DNA from: Antarcticimicrobium luteum
GTDB lineage: Bacteria > Pseudomonadota > Alphaproteobacteria > Rhodobacterales > Rhodobacteraceae
DNA length: 64,000 bases
NCBI RefSeq assembly: GCF_004358185.1
Contig: NZ_SMUV01000054.1
Location: 1-64,000, forward strand
Direction: 5' to 3'
Made by a program: the position numbers and the translations under genes
Part shown: piece after piece, positions 1 through 9,078 of the stretch
How the letters are laid out: each line of letters starts with the position of its first letter
How positions within the stretch are numbered: the stretch's first letter is position 1
Notes under the pieces: generated by a model
What the model saw: only the letters and a program-made list of their open reading frames with translations
Told to the model about the DNA's origin: nothing
Database searches by the model: none

Positions 1-126
1 GGTCACCGCCAAACCTAATAAAGTCTCCCCTTTCTCTCTGTCGATGTTAACAAAAATCCAAGAACAAAATCGAAATTGCGCTGACCCGGGACAGAAATGC
101 TCCGCCCCGGGAAGGCCATCCGTCGG

Positions 127-2010
127 TCAGACAAAGTCAAAGACGTCGACCGCGATGGTGTTCTGCGCGATCAACGCGCCGCCGGAGTCGTATGCGGACA
201 GCCGGATATCGAATTCCCCCTCTGGGAAACCGGCATCGGAGTAGTCCTGGATGCCCGCTGTCAGCGGGTCGGCATCGATGTAGTCTTCGATGAATCCAAA
301 GGCGAAATTCTCCGAATTTTGCGCGACGTTGGCATTGCCGCCATCATCGCCGATCACCGGGGCGCCCTCCGGGTCGAGCCAAAGGAAACCGGTGTCATTG
401 CCCAGCGGGACGCCGGGATCGACCATCGTCAGCACCCGGAAGTCGGTGTCCTCGCCGGGATCGACATCGATCGACAGCGTGAAGGTGAAGTCCGACAGAT
501 CGGTGCTCTCGCCCTCCAGCCCCGTGGCGATGGAATACTGAAAGCTCCATGCGGCCCGGCCGGCGTTGTCCGCAAAGGATCCGTTGACCGTCGACTGCGG
601 GCCGTCATTGACGATGTACTGCACGCTGCCGTCACCATTCACGCCAACCGCATCGACGGACGGACCCTGGCGATAGATCACGCTCAGGCCCAGTTCGACC
701 CCGGCCTCGGCGCTGCGCACGACGGCGAAATCATCCGCAGGTATGCCTGATCCGACCAGCATGGTGCCGCCGGGTGTCCGGGCCGAGGGATCAAGCTCGG
801 CACCGATGGCGAGCGTTGTGCCAGGATCGGTGTTCAGCCAGATGTCATCCTCGAGAGCCGGGGTGCCGGCGGTGAAATGAAGGATCTCGATCTTTTTCAG
901 CTGATCCACCCCATCGGGAGAGCCGGCGCGCAGGTCGGTGACCACGATCTTGTCGTGGCCCTTGAAGGCCAGGTCATAGTCTCCGACAGACCCGGAATAG
1001 CTGGCGATGTCGATGCCTTTGCCGCCGTCGATCCGGTCGTTACCGGCGCCACCGTCAAAGCCGTCATCGCCCTTGCCGCCGGACATGCGGTCGTCGCCAT
1101 CGCCGCCGGCCAGCAGGTCGTCGCCGTCGCCGCCGCGCAGCTTGTCGTCGCCGCCCTTGCCCGCGAGGATCGAGGCGCCGTCGCCGGCCCGGATGTTATT
1201 GGCACCGCCATTGCCAGCCAGTTCGACCAGGCCCGGCGCGCCGTTGGTCTCAAGGCCATGGGCGTCGATCTTGCCTCCGACATCGTCGATTACGACCGGC
1301 TTGCCCCAGCCCGCCAGGGCCGTGACCACGGTGTCCTTGAACCTCAGCCCGTCGCCGTTCGCAAAATTGTAGACTGCGATCCCGGTCTTGGCATAGGCGC
1401 CCTCTATTGTGACGTCTTTCAGTTCGACCTTGCCGACCGGACCGTCGTCGCCGCGGAACTGAATGCCGTTATCTCCGGTCCCGCCGCCGGTGATCGAGAC
1501 ATCCTCGATCTTTGCATCGCCATAGTACTGGAAAAAGAGAATGTCGCCGTCACCGTTATTGGTGCCGTTGCCGTTATTCTCGAAACTGGAGTCCTCGATC
1601 TCGACCTTGTCCAGTGCGACCGGGTCGTAATCGCCGCCGATGCGCACACCGTTGATGCCGTTATCGACGAAATGGCTGTCCTCTATTTCCAGGGTCTTGA
1701 GGATGGCGTCGTCGTCAAAGTCCACCCCGGCGACAGCAAAGTCCCGAAAGGTGATGCCCTCGATCTCGATCTTGGCCTTGCTGCCGAGATCGCCGACCAG
1801 ATGCAGTCCGGAACCGCCAAGGCCAGTGCCGTCCATGATGGTTTGACCGTCTCCGGCGCCTTCGAAATTGACCGCCTTGTCGACCGTCACAGTCTCGCTG
1901 AACGTGCCGGCGCCCAGTCGGATCGTGTTTCCCTCGTCCGCAGCGTTCACGGCGTCCTGAATGGTCGCGTAGCTGCCGAGAAACTTCTTTCCTTTGAAAA
2001 GTTCAATCAT
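127..2010 (-). CDS. Secreted beta-helix protein with RTX calcium-binding repeats
   Basis: 627 aa. Residues about 10-240 read as a right-handed parallel beta-helix (pectin-lyase-like fold), starting with a typical 'YATIQDAVNAADEGNTI' turn and followed by repeating I-E-D-S/V-T-I rungs. Residues about 266-335 hold tandem nonapeptide repeats of the GGxGxDxxx type (for example GGDGDDLLAGGDGDDRMSGG), the calcium-binding beta-roll of proteins exported by type I secretion. The next segment (SYSGSVGDYDLAF through KIEILHF) is the usual tail after RTX rolls. The last 220 residues are Asp-rich and not recognised. There is no N-terminal signal peptide, as expected for C-terminally signalled type I export, but no ABC/MFP exporter lies nearby. 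The substrate or partner is unknown; a surface or polysaccharide-related role is inference. Confidence 0.85.
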   Translation of the reverse strand: MIELFKGKKFLGSYATIQDAVNAADEGNTIRLGAGTFSETVTVDKAVNFEGAGDGQTIMDGTGLGGSGLHLVGDLGSKAKIEIEGITFRDFAVAGVDFDDDAILKTLEIEDSHFVDNGINGVRIGGDYDPVALDKVEIEDSSFENNGNGTNNGDGDILFFQYYGDAKIEDVSITGGGTGDNGIQFRGDDGPVGKVELKDVTIEGAYAKTGIAVYNFANGDGLRFKDTVVTALAGWGKPVVIDDVGGKIDAHGLETNGAPGLVELAGNGGANNIRAGDGASILAGKGGDDKLRGGDGDDLLAGGDGDDRMSGGKGDDGFDGGAGNDRIDGGKGIDIASYSGSVGDYDLAFKGHDKIVVTDLRAGSPDGVDQLKKIEILHFTAGTPALEDDIWLNTDPGTTLAIGAELDPSARTPGGTMLVGSGIPADDFAVVRSAEAGVELGLSVIYRQGPSVDAVGVNGDGSVQYIVNDGPQSTVNGSFADNAGRAAWSFQYSIATGLEGESTDLSDFTFTLSIDVDPGEDTDFRVLTMVDPGVPLGNDTGFLWLDPEGAPVIGDDGGNANVAQNSENFAFGFIEDYIDADPLTAGIQDYSDAGFPEGEFDIRLSAYDSGGALIAQNTIAVDVFDFV

Positions 2011-2341
2011 GTCTTTCCCCCCTAAAACAACTTGCTCAACGTAGCCCGAGGATTGACCGCCCGATTGTCGCCTTTTCTATTGCAATGAATTCCAGTGTTT
2101 CACCAAATTTCCCCGAGGAACGCCTCACGATAGGATTGGAAGTGATTCGCGGCAAAGAAAACGTTTCCCGGGCCGATTTGCAAAGTGCAATTGGATTTTT
2201 CCACCAATGGGCCGCCGCCGCGCGATGACCTTGGCGGGCGCGCATTTCAAAGTCCGGGTATTCCCTTGATGCGGGTCATCCGGCGCGCTGACGGGTATTT
2301 TCGCCCGCCCGAATGCGGAAGCTCTCGTGTGACTGCCGTGC
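2011..2341. other. Intergenic region, no gene recognised
   Basis: About 330 bases between the RTX gene start and the end of the M20 gene. The part next to 2010 is more AT-rich than its surroundings and probably carries the RTX gene promoter. A 69-codon open frame on the minus strand (2036-2245) has no recognisable features and was not called. Confidence 0.5.
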
Positions 2342-3529
2342 TCAGGCGTGGGCGTACCCCAGAATCTCTTCTATCAGCGCGGAAAAGATGGTGGCGCCGA
2401 CCGGGATCAGATCGTCCGGGAAATCGTAATCCGGATTGTGCAGGGCAGGGCGGTCTTCGCCCGCGCCCAGAAGCAGAAAGGCCAGTGCGGCCCCTGTGCC
2501 GAAGCGGCCGAAATCCTCGGACGGACGCATCGGCAGCGGGCCTGGCCCATGGCTGACGCCCAGCCGGTCCAGCGCCCGGACGGCGATCGCCACCGCGCCG
2601 GCGTCGCTGGTGGTGGTTACAAAGACATCTTCATAGGAAATGTCAGCCTCCAGCCCGGCACCCGCCGCGGCCTCGCGAACCAGGGATTCGGCCTCGGCGA
2701 TCAGGCGTTCCATGCGGTCATCGGTCAGGCTTCGGAGGGTGACGAACAGATCGGCCTCGCCCGGCGCAATGCCAAAGGCCGGCGTGCCAAGACGGGCATG
2801 GGTAACGGTGGCCAGCGCGAACCCGGGGTCGTTGATCGGGTCGCCCTGGCCGAGCGCCGTCAGCGCGGGCATCAGATGCGCCAGCGCCGGCATCGGCGAC
2901 AGACCGGTCTCGGGCTGCGAGGCGTGCGCCGTCCTGCCGGTCAGCCGCAGCCGCATCCCGCGCGAGGCGCAGGCCGAAGGGCCGGCAGCCAGCGCCACAT
3001 GGCCCAGTGGCATGCCGGGCATATTGTGGATCGCAAAGGCGAAATCGGGCCGCAGATCGGCGAACCCGGGATCGGAGATCACCCGCGCCGCGCCAGAGCC
3101 GTCCTCCTCCGCCGGCTGGAACATCAGGATGACCGCGCCGCGCGCGGGGCGGGTCCGGCCCAGCAGCCGCGCCATCGCGGCGATCATCGCCATATGGCCG
3201 TCATGACCGCACAGATGCCCCTTGCCCGGCACGGTGGAGCGATGGGCCGCGTCCGAGCGTTCCTCGATCGGCAGCGCATCCAGCTCGCAGCGCAGCAGAA
3301 CACGCGGGCCGGGGGCCGCGCCCTCATAGATGGCTGCAACCCCGTGCCCGCCCAGGCCGGTGACGATCCGGTCCGGCCCTGTCGCGCGCAGCACCGCTGC
3401 GACGCGCCGCGCGGTTTCAGCCTCTTCGCCTGAAACCTCCGGGTGGCGATGCAGCAGGCGCCGCCAGTCGGTCAGTTCTGCGATGTCGGCATTTCCGAGG
3501 CGGGGCAGGGCGCGTGCGGTCTGTTTCAT
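2342..3529 (-). CDS. M20 family amidohydrolase (hippurate hydrolase / amino-acid amidohydrolase type)
   Basis: 395 aa, cytosolic metallo-amidohydrolase that removes acyl groups from N-acylated amino acids or related amides. The chosen start (MKQTARALPR) precedes the family's opening 'WRRLLHRHPEVSGEE'. The open frame extends further upstream to 3778, but that part has no family similarity. Metal-site motifs are visible: C107-G-H109-D110 (CGHDGHM), E141-E142 (QPAEEDGSG) and H168 (IHNMPG). The dimerisation lid domain lies in the middle of the chain. It stands alone, without a transporter beside it, so the substrate cannot be inferred from context. Confidence 0.88.
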   Translation of the reverse strand: MKQTARALPRLGNADIAELTDWRRLLHRHPEVSGEEAETARRVAAVLRATGPDRIVTGLGGHGVAAIYEGAAPGPRVLLRCELDALPIEERSDAAHRSTVPGKGHLCGHDGHMAMIAAMARLLGRTRPARGAVILMFQPAEEDGSGAARVISDPGFADLRPDFAFAIHNMPGMPLGHVALAAGPSACASRGMRLRLTGRTAHASQPETGLSPMPALAHLMPALTALGQGDPINDPGFALATVTHARLGTPAFGIAPGEADLFVTLRSLTDDRMERLIAEAESLVREAAAGAGLEADISYEDVFVTTTSDAGAVAIAVRALDRLGVSHGPGPLPMRPSEDFGRFGTGAALAFLLLGAGEDRPALHNPDYDFPDDLIPVGATIFSALIEEILGYAHA

Positions 3530-3902
3530 CTGGGGTCCTTGGGCAATCTCCGGCGCCCCGGACCAGGTCCGGGTCAGCGGCGCCACCATACCCGGGCACC
3601 TCTCCATCCGCGAGGGCGAATCCCGGCCGTTTACGGGACGGCGGACAGCTCCGAACACACGGGGCCAGCCAGTTGATCCCGTCCCGGGGCACGCGTATTT
3701 CGGCCGGAACCGAAGAAAACCGGGATTCCTCGATGCCTGTGCGAATAAACACTTGCAAAGCGGACGGCGAATGCCCACATCCAGTCTTGCAAAGCATCTT
3801 CCTACGACTTCTGTTTCCTAACGGCCTCAGTTGATCTTATGACGAAACTGAGCCGGGCCACCGCGTGTTGTGGGTGGCGATCTATATCTAGGAGACGACA
3901 CG
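3530..3902. promoter_or_regulatory. Intergenic region with cold-shock gene leader
   Basis: 373 bases separate the divergent M20 and cold-shock genes. No coding sequence is recognised. The right-hand part is expected to be the promoter and long 5' leader typical of cold-shock genes, ending in the ribosome-binding site TAGGAG just before the ATG at 3903. I could not identify convincing -35/-10 hexamers. Confidence 0.4.
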
Positions 3903-4109
3903 ATGGCCAATGGCACCGTGAAATGGTTCAACAGTCAAAAAGGCTTCGGCTTTATCGCACCGGAGCAGGGTTCGAAGGACATCTTCGTTCACATCTCCGC
4001 GCTTGAGCGCGCCGGAATTCAACAGCTCGACGATGGTCAGGCTGTGACCTTCGACATCGAAAGCGGTCGTGACGGCCGTGAATCCGCGACCAATCTCGCA
4101 CTGGCGTAA
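3903..4109 (+). CDS. cspA: Cold-shock protein, CspA family
   Basis: 68 aa single cold-shock domain. It contains RNP1 (KGFGFI) and RNP2 (DIFVHIS), which bind single-stranded nucleic acid and melt RNA structure. The start MANGTVKWFN is preceded by TAGGAG. The frame continues 11 codons upstream (to 3870), but those residues are not part of the family. A strong terminator follows directly, so it is monocistronic. The family is certain; the exact csp paralogue is not. Confidence 0.95.
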   Translation: MANGTVKWFNSQKGFGFIAPEQGSKDIFVHISALERAGIQQLDDGQAVTFDIESGRDGRESATNLALA

Positions 4110-4131
4110 GCCTGCGTTGGACGTGATGACG

Positions 4132-4170
4132 GGCGGGGGCGGCTTTCGGGCCGGTCCCGCCTTTTTATTT
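4132..4170 (+). terminator. Rho-independent terminator of the cold-shock gene
   Basis: GC-rich hairpin whose outer arms are GGCGGG (4132-4137) and CCCGCC (4156-4161), followed by the T-rich tract TTTTTATTTT. It lies about 20 bases after the csp stop codon. Confidence 0.8.
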
Positions 4171-4216
4171 TGAAATGGCCCTCCGAGAACCGGACGCGGC
4201 CTGCCCGAAAAACAGA

Positions 4217-4501
4217 ATGGATTACGAAAACTTGATAGAAGTAACTTGGGGAAATCCCATGACCTTTGTCGTTTCATCGCAGGGTGATACGCAAAAAATC
4301 AGCACGATCGAGCAGGCCCTTTATTGGCTTCGCAAAAAATGGCCGATTGCCGACCGCAACCGCGAACTTGCACTCGACCAGGTCGATGCCGCGATGCATT
4401 GTCTGGTGACAGTCGGCACCGCCCGCAGGGCGTTCCTTTCGGCGGCGAAGACTGCGGGCTTTCTGCCAGAGCATGCCGGGGCCGAGACGGCGCCCGCCTG
4501 A
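4217..4501 (+). CDS. DUF982 domain protein
   Basis: 94 aa. It matches the small DUF982 family of alphaproteobacteria: an N-terminal beta hairpin, then 'ISTIEQALYWLRKKWP' and the helical segment around 'ALDQVDAAMHCLVTVGTARRAFLSAAKTAGF'. The function of the family is unknown. The start at MDYENLIEVTWG is chosen because family members begin close to this point. An upstream in-frame ATG at 4175 would overlap the csp terminator tail and is less likely. In many Rhodobacterales these genes occur near stress genes, consistent with its place after csp. Confidence 0.75.
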   Translation: MDYENLIEVTWGNPMTFVVSSQGDTQKISTIEQALYWLRKKWPIADRNRELALDQVDAAMHCLVTVGTARRAFLSAAKTAGFLPEHAGAETAPA

Positions 4502-4637
4502 TGATACCGCGGGCCCATCGGCCTGTTTGCGCGCAAGGGGATGCGCGCACGACCGGTGCCGGCCGCCTCTGCCGACAAAGCTGCGGGGTCCGATGATACG
4601 GACCCGGCTGACCTGACCCCGTCAAGGAGATCGAAAG

Positions 4638-4886
4638 ATGGCGAAACCCACAAAGATCACATTGTTCAAAGATCCCAAACCCCGCGCGGAAACTGTCATG
4701 GACAAGACCACGCGGGCCGCGCGGGAGATCCTCGACGACGAGGCGGAAACGCGCCTGGTCAAGACCGCGCGTCTTCGCAAGGCTCGGCTGGAGCGGGAGG
4801 CCAGTTCACCCCAGGACGATCGGTCCGCAGACGCCGCCAAGAAGGCGCCCGCAAAGCCGCGGGCCAAACCCGCCGCCAAAAGCTGA
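4638..4886 (+). CDS. Small basic protein, function unknown
   Basis: 82 aa, preceded by AAGGAG at 4624-4629. The N-terminal two thirds are charged and probably helical (EILDDEAETRLVKTARLRKARLERE). The C-terminal tail is a low-complexity K/A/P stretch (KKAPAKPRAKPAAKS), like the disordered tails of histone-like or nucleic-acid-binding proteins. I recognise no named family. Codon usage and a good ribosome-binding site argue that it is real. Its place between DUF982 and the desaturase gives no functional clue. Confidence 0.6.
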   Translation: MAKPTKITLFKDPKPRAETVMDKTTRAAREILDDEAETRLVKTARLRKARLEREASSPQDDRSADAAKKAPAKPRAKPAAKS

Positions 4887-4958
4887 CACCCGATACCGAA
4901 AACGATAGGTGCCTTGAGACCGGGGGCGCCTGAGTTACACCCAAGGAAAGAACCCCGA

Positions 4959-5954
4959 GTGCAACCCACTGAATGGACCCGGATCCTCGCCAAGTACCGC
5001 GCGCCGATCCTTTCCCGCAGCATTTTCGAGATCATCGTGACCCTCGTGCCCTTTGTGGCGATCTGGGCGCTGGCCTGGTGGGCGCTGTCGATCAGCCCCT
5101 GGCTGTCGCTGGCGCTGGCGCTGGCGAATGCGGGTTTTCTGGTCCGGCTGTTCATCATCCAGCACGATTGCGGCCATGGCGCGTTCTTCAGAAACCGGAG
5201 CCTCGGCGACTGGATCGGCCGGTTTCTCGGGATTCTGACGCTGACGCCCTATGACGTCTGGCGCAAGACGCACTCGATCCATCACGCGACGACCGGAAAT
5301 CTGGACAAACGCGGGGTCGGCGACATGCCGACGCTGACCGTCCGGGAGTACCGCGAGAAAAGCTGGGCTGGCCGGGCGCTGTACCGGGTGATCAGAAACC
5401 CGGTTTTCCTGTTCGGAGTCGTCCCCTTCTACATGTTTTTCCTGCAGCATCGGCTGCCGGTCGGACTGATGCGCTCTGGCTGGCGGTATTGGGTCAGCGC
5501 CATGGTCACCAATCTCGCGATTGCGGCCACACTTGGCGTGGTCGCCTGGCTCGGCGGTCTGGACGTTCTGCTCTTCGTGTTCCTGCCGACGATGCTGCTG
5601 GCGGCGATGACCGGGGTGTGGCTGTTTTTCGTCCAGCACCAGTTCGAGGATGCCGTCTGGGACCGCGAGGGTGACTGGAATGTGCAGGCGGCCGCCTTGC
5701 ACGGCAGTTCGTACTATGACCTTCCCGGCGTCCTGCGCTGGATCACCGGGAACATCGGCGTGCATCATGTCCACCACCTGGCAAGCCGCATCCCCTTTTA
5801 TCGCTTGAGCGAGGTGGTCCGGGATCACGACGTTCTGGCGCAGTCCCAGCGCCTGACGCTTTGGGCAAGTTTCCGCTGTGCGCGGCTGCATCTTTGGGAC
5901 GAGGAGAGCCGCCGGCTGCTGCCCTTCTCCAAGGCCCGGGATCTGCACGTCTAG
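4959..5954 (+). CDS. Membrane fatty-acid desaturase (delta-12/omega-type)
   Basis: 331 aa integral-membrane di-iron desaturase. All three histidine boxes are present: HDCGH (about residue 69), HSIHH (about 105) and HHVHHL (about 270). These ligate the iron pair that inserts a double bond into membrane acyl chains. Hydrophobic segments flank the boxes. I chose the GTG at 4959 because AAGGAAAG sits 8 bases upstream; the frame stays open to an ATG at 4914 without a visible ribosome-binding site. It converges with the Crp/Fnr gene. The position of desaturation cannot be read from the sequence. Confidence 0.88.
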   Translation: MQPTEWTRILAKYRAPILSRSIFEIIVTLVPFVAIWALAWWALSISPWLSLALALANAGFLVRLFIIQHDCGHGAFFRNRSLGDWIGRFLGILTLTPYDVWRKTHSIHHATTGNLDKRGVGDMPTLTVREYREKSWAGRALYRVIRNPVFLFGVVPFYMFFLQHRLPVGLMRSGWRYWVSAMVTNLAIAATLGVVAWLGGLDVLLFVFLPTMLLAAMTGVWLFFVQHQFEDAVWDREGDWNVQAAALHGSSYYDLPGVLRWITGNIGVHHVHHLASRIPFYRLSEVVRDHDVLAQSQRLTLWASFRCARLHLWDEESRRLLPFSKARDLHV

Positions 5955-6009
5955 AACCGGCGTCAGGGGGGCGATGATGCCCCTCGCATCCTGATGATGC
6001 TTGCCGTCT

Positions 6010-6702
6010 TTACCGCTGGGCGGCCCGCTGCGCCGGGTCGGCGGGCATTTCGATCCGTCGCCCCGAGGCGCGCAACGCCCCCTCCCGCTCCAGCCGGGAC
6101 AAAAGGCGCGACAGGGTCTCGGGGGCGACGCCGATCAGATCGGCAAGGTCCTGCCGCGACATCGGCAGCCGCACCCGGCGGCCCCCGCCGGCCTCTTCCC
6201 CGAAGGCCGACATCAGCCGGTTCAACAGATCGAACAGCCGGTCCTTGTTCGATACCGTTTCCTTGCTCATCAGCTGTTCGCGGCACTGGTCCAGCCCGTC
6301 TGCGCAGCGTTTGGCGATCCGTTCCAGAACCGCCGGACTGGCCCGGATCACGTGCCGCGCATCGCGTTCGGCCACGGTGCAGACCCTTGACGGCATCAGC
6401 GCCGAGGCCTCGGTGCTGTGCTCGCCGCCTTTCAGAAAGGCGCGATAGCCGATGATCTCGCCCGGGTAGGCCAGCCGCATCAGGCTGGAGGTTCCATCGG
6501 GCCCGATGCTGCGGATCGCGAACAGCCCCCCGGAGACGCAATAGACCGATCGGCAGCCGCTGCCCTGATGGTACAGCGTCTCGCCCGCTGCCAGCTCGCG
6601 CCGTACAAAGCCCTTGGACAGAAGCGAGGCAGAGGCCATCGGCAGCGGCTGCCAGATGCTGTCCTGGTAAAAGCGGCAGGTTCCGCACGGGTGCTCAGCC
6701 AT
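6010..6702 (-). CDS. Crp/Fnr family transcriptional regulator with incomplete Fnr cysteine set
   Basis: 230 aa: cyclic-nucleotide-binding-like beta-barrel (about 15-130), dimer helix, then winged helix (about 155-215). The recognition helix carries E195-x-x-S198-R199, the Fnr-type signature for TTGAT half-sites. The N-terminus has C6-x-x-C9 (HPCGTCRFY) and an internal C108 (SRVCTVAE) that aligns with the fourth Fe-S ligand of E. coli FNR (C122). A third N-terminal cysteine is not seen, so a classical [4Fe-4S] site is doubtful. It is therefore an Fnr-like regulator of redox, oxygen or NO status whose sensor site needs testing. It is divergent from the monooxygenase and convergent with the desaturase. 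Confidence 0.88.
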   Translation of the reverse strand: MAEHPCGTCRFYQDSIWQPLPMASASLLSKGFVRRELAAGETLYHQGSGCRSVYCVSGGLFAIRSIGPDGTSSLMRLAYPGEIIGYRAFLKGGEHSTEASALMPSRVCTVAERDARHVIRASPAVLERIAKRCADGLDQCREQLMSKETVSNKDRLFDLLNRLMSAFGEEAGGGRRVRLPMSRQDLADLIGVAPETLSRLLSRLEREGALRASGRRIEMPADPAQRAAQR

Positions 6703-7164
6703 TTCGCGCGCCCTTTATGCTTCGTCCTGATCCGGGCCGCCGGGCGGCAAAGCCATGCCGCGCCGAGAGGGGCCGGTGCCGTTCACGTCCGGCCGCTTGG
6801 GGGAGGGCCCCGAATGGTGTGCCGGGGGCCGGAATGCGTTTTCTCGTCCGATGGATCATACCGCATATCCCTTATCGTTACCGCGCATCAAACATCAGTC
6901 TTGGACTGCGTGGGCGGTTTCGATTGTGTCGCGGCGGCGCCGGATTTGCACCGCGACAAAACGCTCGCAAACACCCGGTCGCGGAGATAGCCGAAGGGCA
7001 GGGCGGTGGTGTCCCGGACCCTCCTCCAGCGCCTGAACAGCAAGGCGATGCACCTTTTCTCGACAACAGCCCGGCGCGATGCGGCCTGCATGCGCAGTTT
7101 TTTTCTATGTCACAGCCGTTCCTCATAGTATCGCTCAGAGAGCGCGAAAACCTGAAGGAAGCCC
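6703..7164. other. Intergenic region, divergent promoters, no gene
   Basis: 462 bases between the start of the Fnr-like gene (minus) and the start of the flavin monooxygenase (plus). Open frames here are short and lack ribosome-binding sites. The stretch must hold both promoters. I looked for a TTGAT-N4-ATCAA site that would imply autoregulation by the Fnr-like protein and did not find one. Confidence 0.5.
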
Positions 7165-8901
7165 ATGGAAAAGCCGGTTGATGTTCTTGTCGTTGGGGCC
7201 GGTTGGGCCGGTCTTTACGCCGCGAAATACGCGCGCGACGCTGGTTTGTCCGTGCTGATTCTTGAGGCCCGCGATGATCCGGGGGGCGTCTGGAACTACA
7301 GCGACGATCCATCCCTCATCACGGTGATGAAAAATACGGTGTCCTCGTCGTCCCGGCATGTGACAGAGGCCTCCGATTTCTCGATGGGCAAGGCCGCCGG
7401 CAATTTCTTTCGCCATCAGGATGCGCTCCGCTACCTGAAGGACTACGCCGACAGGTTCGATCTTACCTCTCGCATCGTGACCCAAGCCCGCGTTGAGCAG
7501 GCCGAAAAGCAGGGCGACGAGTGGTCGGTCCGCACCTGTGACGGGCGCAGCTTCACCGCCAGACGGATCGCTGTCTGCACCGGTGTTCATCAGCGCCGGC
7601 GACCGATCACCGGGCCGGTGGGGAATTTTCAGGGCCAGCGGATTCACGCGGGCGACATCAAGACCCCCGGAGACCTGCGGTTGGGATCGAAGGATCATGT
7701 CGTGGTCTATGGCGGTGGCGAAACCGCAGCCGACATCGTGCAGGATCTCGCCGCCGGCAGCGAGGCGCAGATCACCTGGGCGATCCGTGGCGGTCAGCAT
7801 TTTTTCCGCAAGGTGCCTTTGCGACCGGGTCAGGCGCCGGGCCACTATGACCGGCATGACATGGCGCTGGACGAATACTCGTCGGCGATTCTGGGCGTTC
7901 TGACCGTCCCCGAGGAGGGCAAGCCGGGAATGCGCTACCGGTGCAACCTGGCGACATCCGGCAGCGTCTTTTCCTATCAGGGCCATGGGGTCGCCGAATG
8001 GGTGAACGATATTCCCTGGTTCCGCCAGTTCTTCAACAAGAACGGGCACGCGCTGGAGCATGTGTGGAACCAGCGCGTGACGCCCGCACGGGGCATTCAG
8101 GCCTGCGACGGCCGCACGGTGACATTCGAGGACGGCCGCACATGCCAGGCCACACATGTCATCTGCTGCTTCGGGTATGAGGGGGACGTCTCGTTCCTGC
8201 CCGAAGAGCTGCGACGGGTTCCGACCGATAAACTCTACCGCCTCGTCTTTCACCCCGATGATCCGTCGTTGTCCTTCTTCGGCTTTGCCCGGCCGACGAT
8301 CCTGTCTCTTCCCTACATGATCGAGTTGCAGTGTCTTCTGGCCGAACGCGTGTGGTCCGGCGCGCTCGAATTGCCGGATCGCGAGGCACGGTATGCCGAG
8401 GCCGAGGCGGACGCCGCCTCACTCGACGCATTTTTCGGCTATGAGCGCTCCAACCGGAACATCACCTGTCCGTTCTGGTATCTGACGCTGGTGATGGGCG
8501 CGCTGGGCAAGGAAAAGACCGGGCTCCGCGCGCTGTTCCGCCGCTTCAACCCGTTCAACAACTGGCAGGAGTTTTCGCGGATCATCCGTGTGCCCCTGTC
8601 TCCGTTTCTGATCCGGCTTCTGGTGTCGGATCATGGCCCGGACGCCCGGCTGCGCATGGAGGAATATATCTCGCCGATGCCCTTCGGCTTCAGGCGCGAT
8701 CCGGGCGCCTCGCTGCTGCGCTATGTGATGTTCTATGTTCTGGCCATCGGTGTGCCGCGGCTGCTGGCGATCGACACCCTGTTCGACCGCATCGCCAGGC
8801 GGCGTATCGCCCGGCAGGGACGCTCGCTGGCGCCGCGGCCGGCCGCGATGGAGTTTGCGAGGGCTGCGTCCTCTCCCCCCGGTTCATCCCCGGCCGAGTA
8901 G
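7165..8901 (+). CDS. Flavin-dependent monooxygenase (FMO-like NAD(P)-binding oxidoreductase)
   Basis: 578 aa. The FAD-binding Rossmann motif is GAGWAG at residues 11-16. A second nucleotide motif, GGGETA, at 183-188 is in the NADPH-binding position. The FMO fingerprint FxGxxxHxxx(Y/W) is present as F155-Q-G...H161, but the last position is Ile165, so it diverges from classical FMO and Baeyer-Villiger enzymes. The C-terminal third (for example 'MFYVLAIGVPRLLAIDTLFDRI') is hydrophobic and unusual, possibly membrane-associated. Members oxygenate N, S or carbonyl groups; the substrate is unknown. It is transcribed alone. Confidence 0.8.
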   Translation: MEKPVDVLVVGAGWAGLYAAKYARDAGLSVLILEARDDPGGVWNYSDDPSLITVMKNTVSSSSRHVTEASDFSMGKAAGNFFRHQDALRYLKDYADRFDLTSRIVTQARVEQAEKQGDEWSVRTCDGRSFTARRIAVCTGVHQRRRPITGPVGNFQGQRIHAGDIKTPGDLRLGSKDHVVVYGGGETAADIVQDLAAGSEAQITWAIRGGQHFFRKVPLRPGQAPGHYDRHDMALDEYSSAILGVLTVPEEGKPGMRYRCNLATSGSVFSYQGHGVAEWVNDIPWFRQFFNKNGHALEHVWNQRVTPARGIQACDGRTVTFEDGRTCQATHVICCFGYEGDVSFLPEELRRVPTDKLYRLVFHPDDPSLSFFGFARPTILSLPYMIELQCLLAERVWSGALELPDREARYAEAEADAASLDAFFGYERSNRNITCPFWYLTLVMGALGKEKTGLRALFRRFNPFNNWQEFSRIIRVPLSPFLIRLLVSDHGPDARLRMEEYISPMPFGFRRDPGASLLRYVMFYVLAIGVPRLLAIDTLFDRIARRRIARQGRSLAPRPAAMEFARAASSPPGSSPAE

Positions 8902-9078
8902 GCGGGACCGGGCTGCACGGCAGGCGGTCATGCCCGTGCGTCGCGTGCTGGCGTGTCGCTGCATGGGCCCGCCCGGTCCCGATCGCGGCCGGTAAAATGG
9001 CGCGGCGGCGCGGGCAGTGTGTGGCCCCGTCGCCGGATCTCCGAAAAACTGGGGGCGCTGATACCGGGTCCGGATTGC

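Noticed and set aside
877-2025. 382-codon open frame on the plus strand opposite the RTX gene
   Set aside because: It is the mirror of the GGxGxD repeat codons in a GC-rich gene (V/A/G/D-rich, no domain, no ribosome-binding site).
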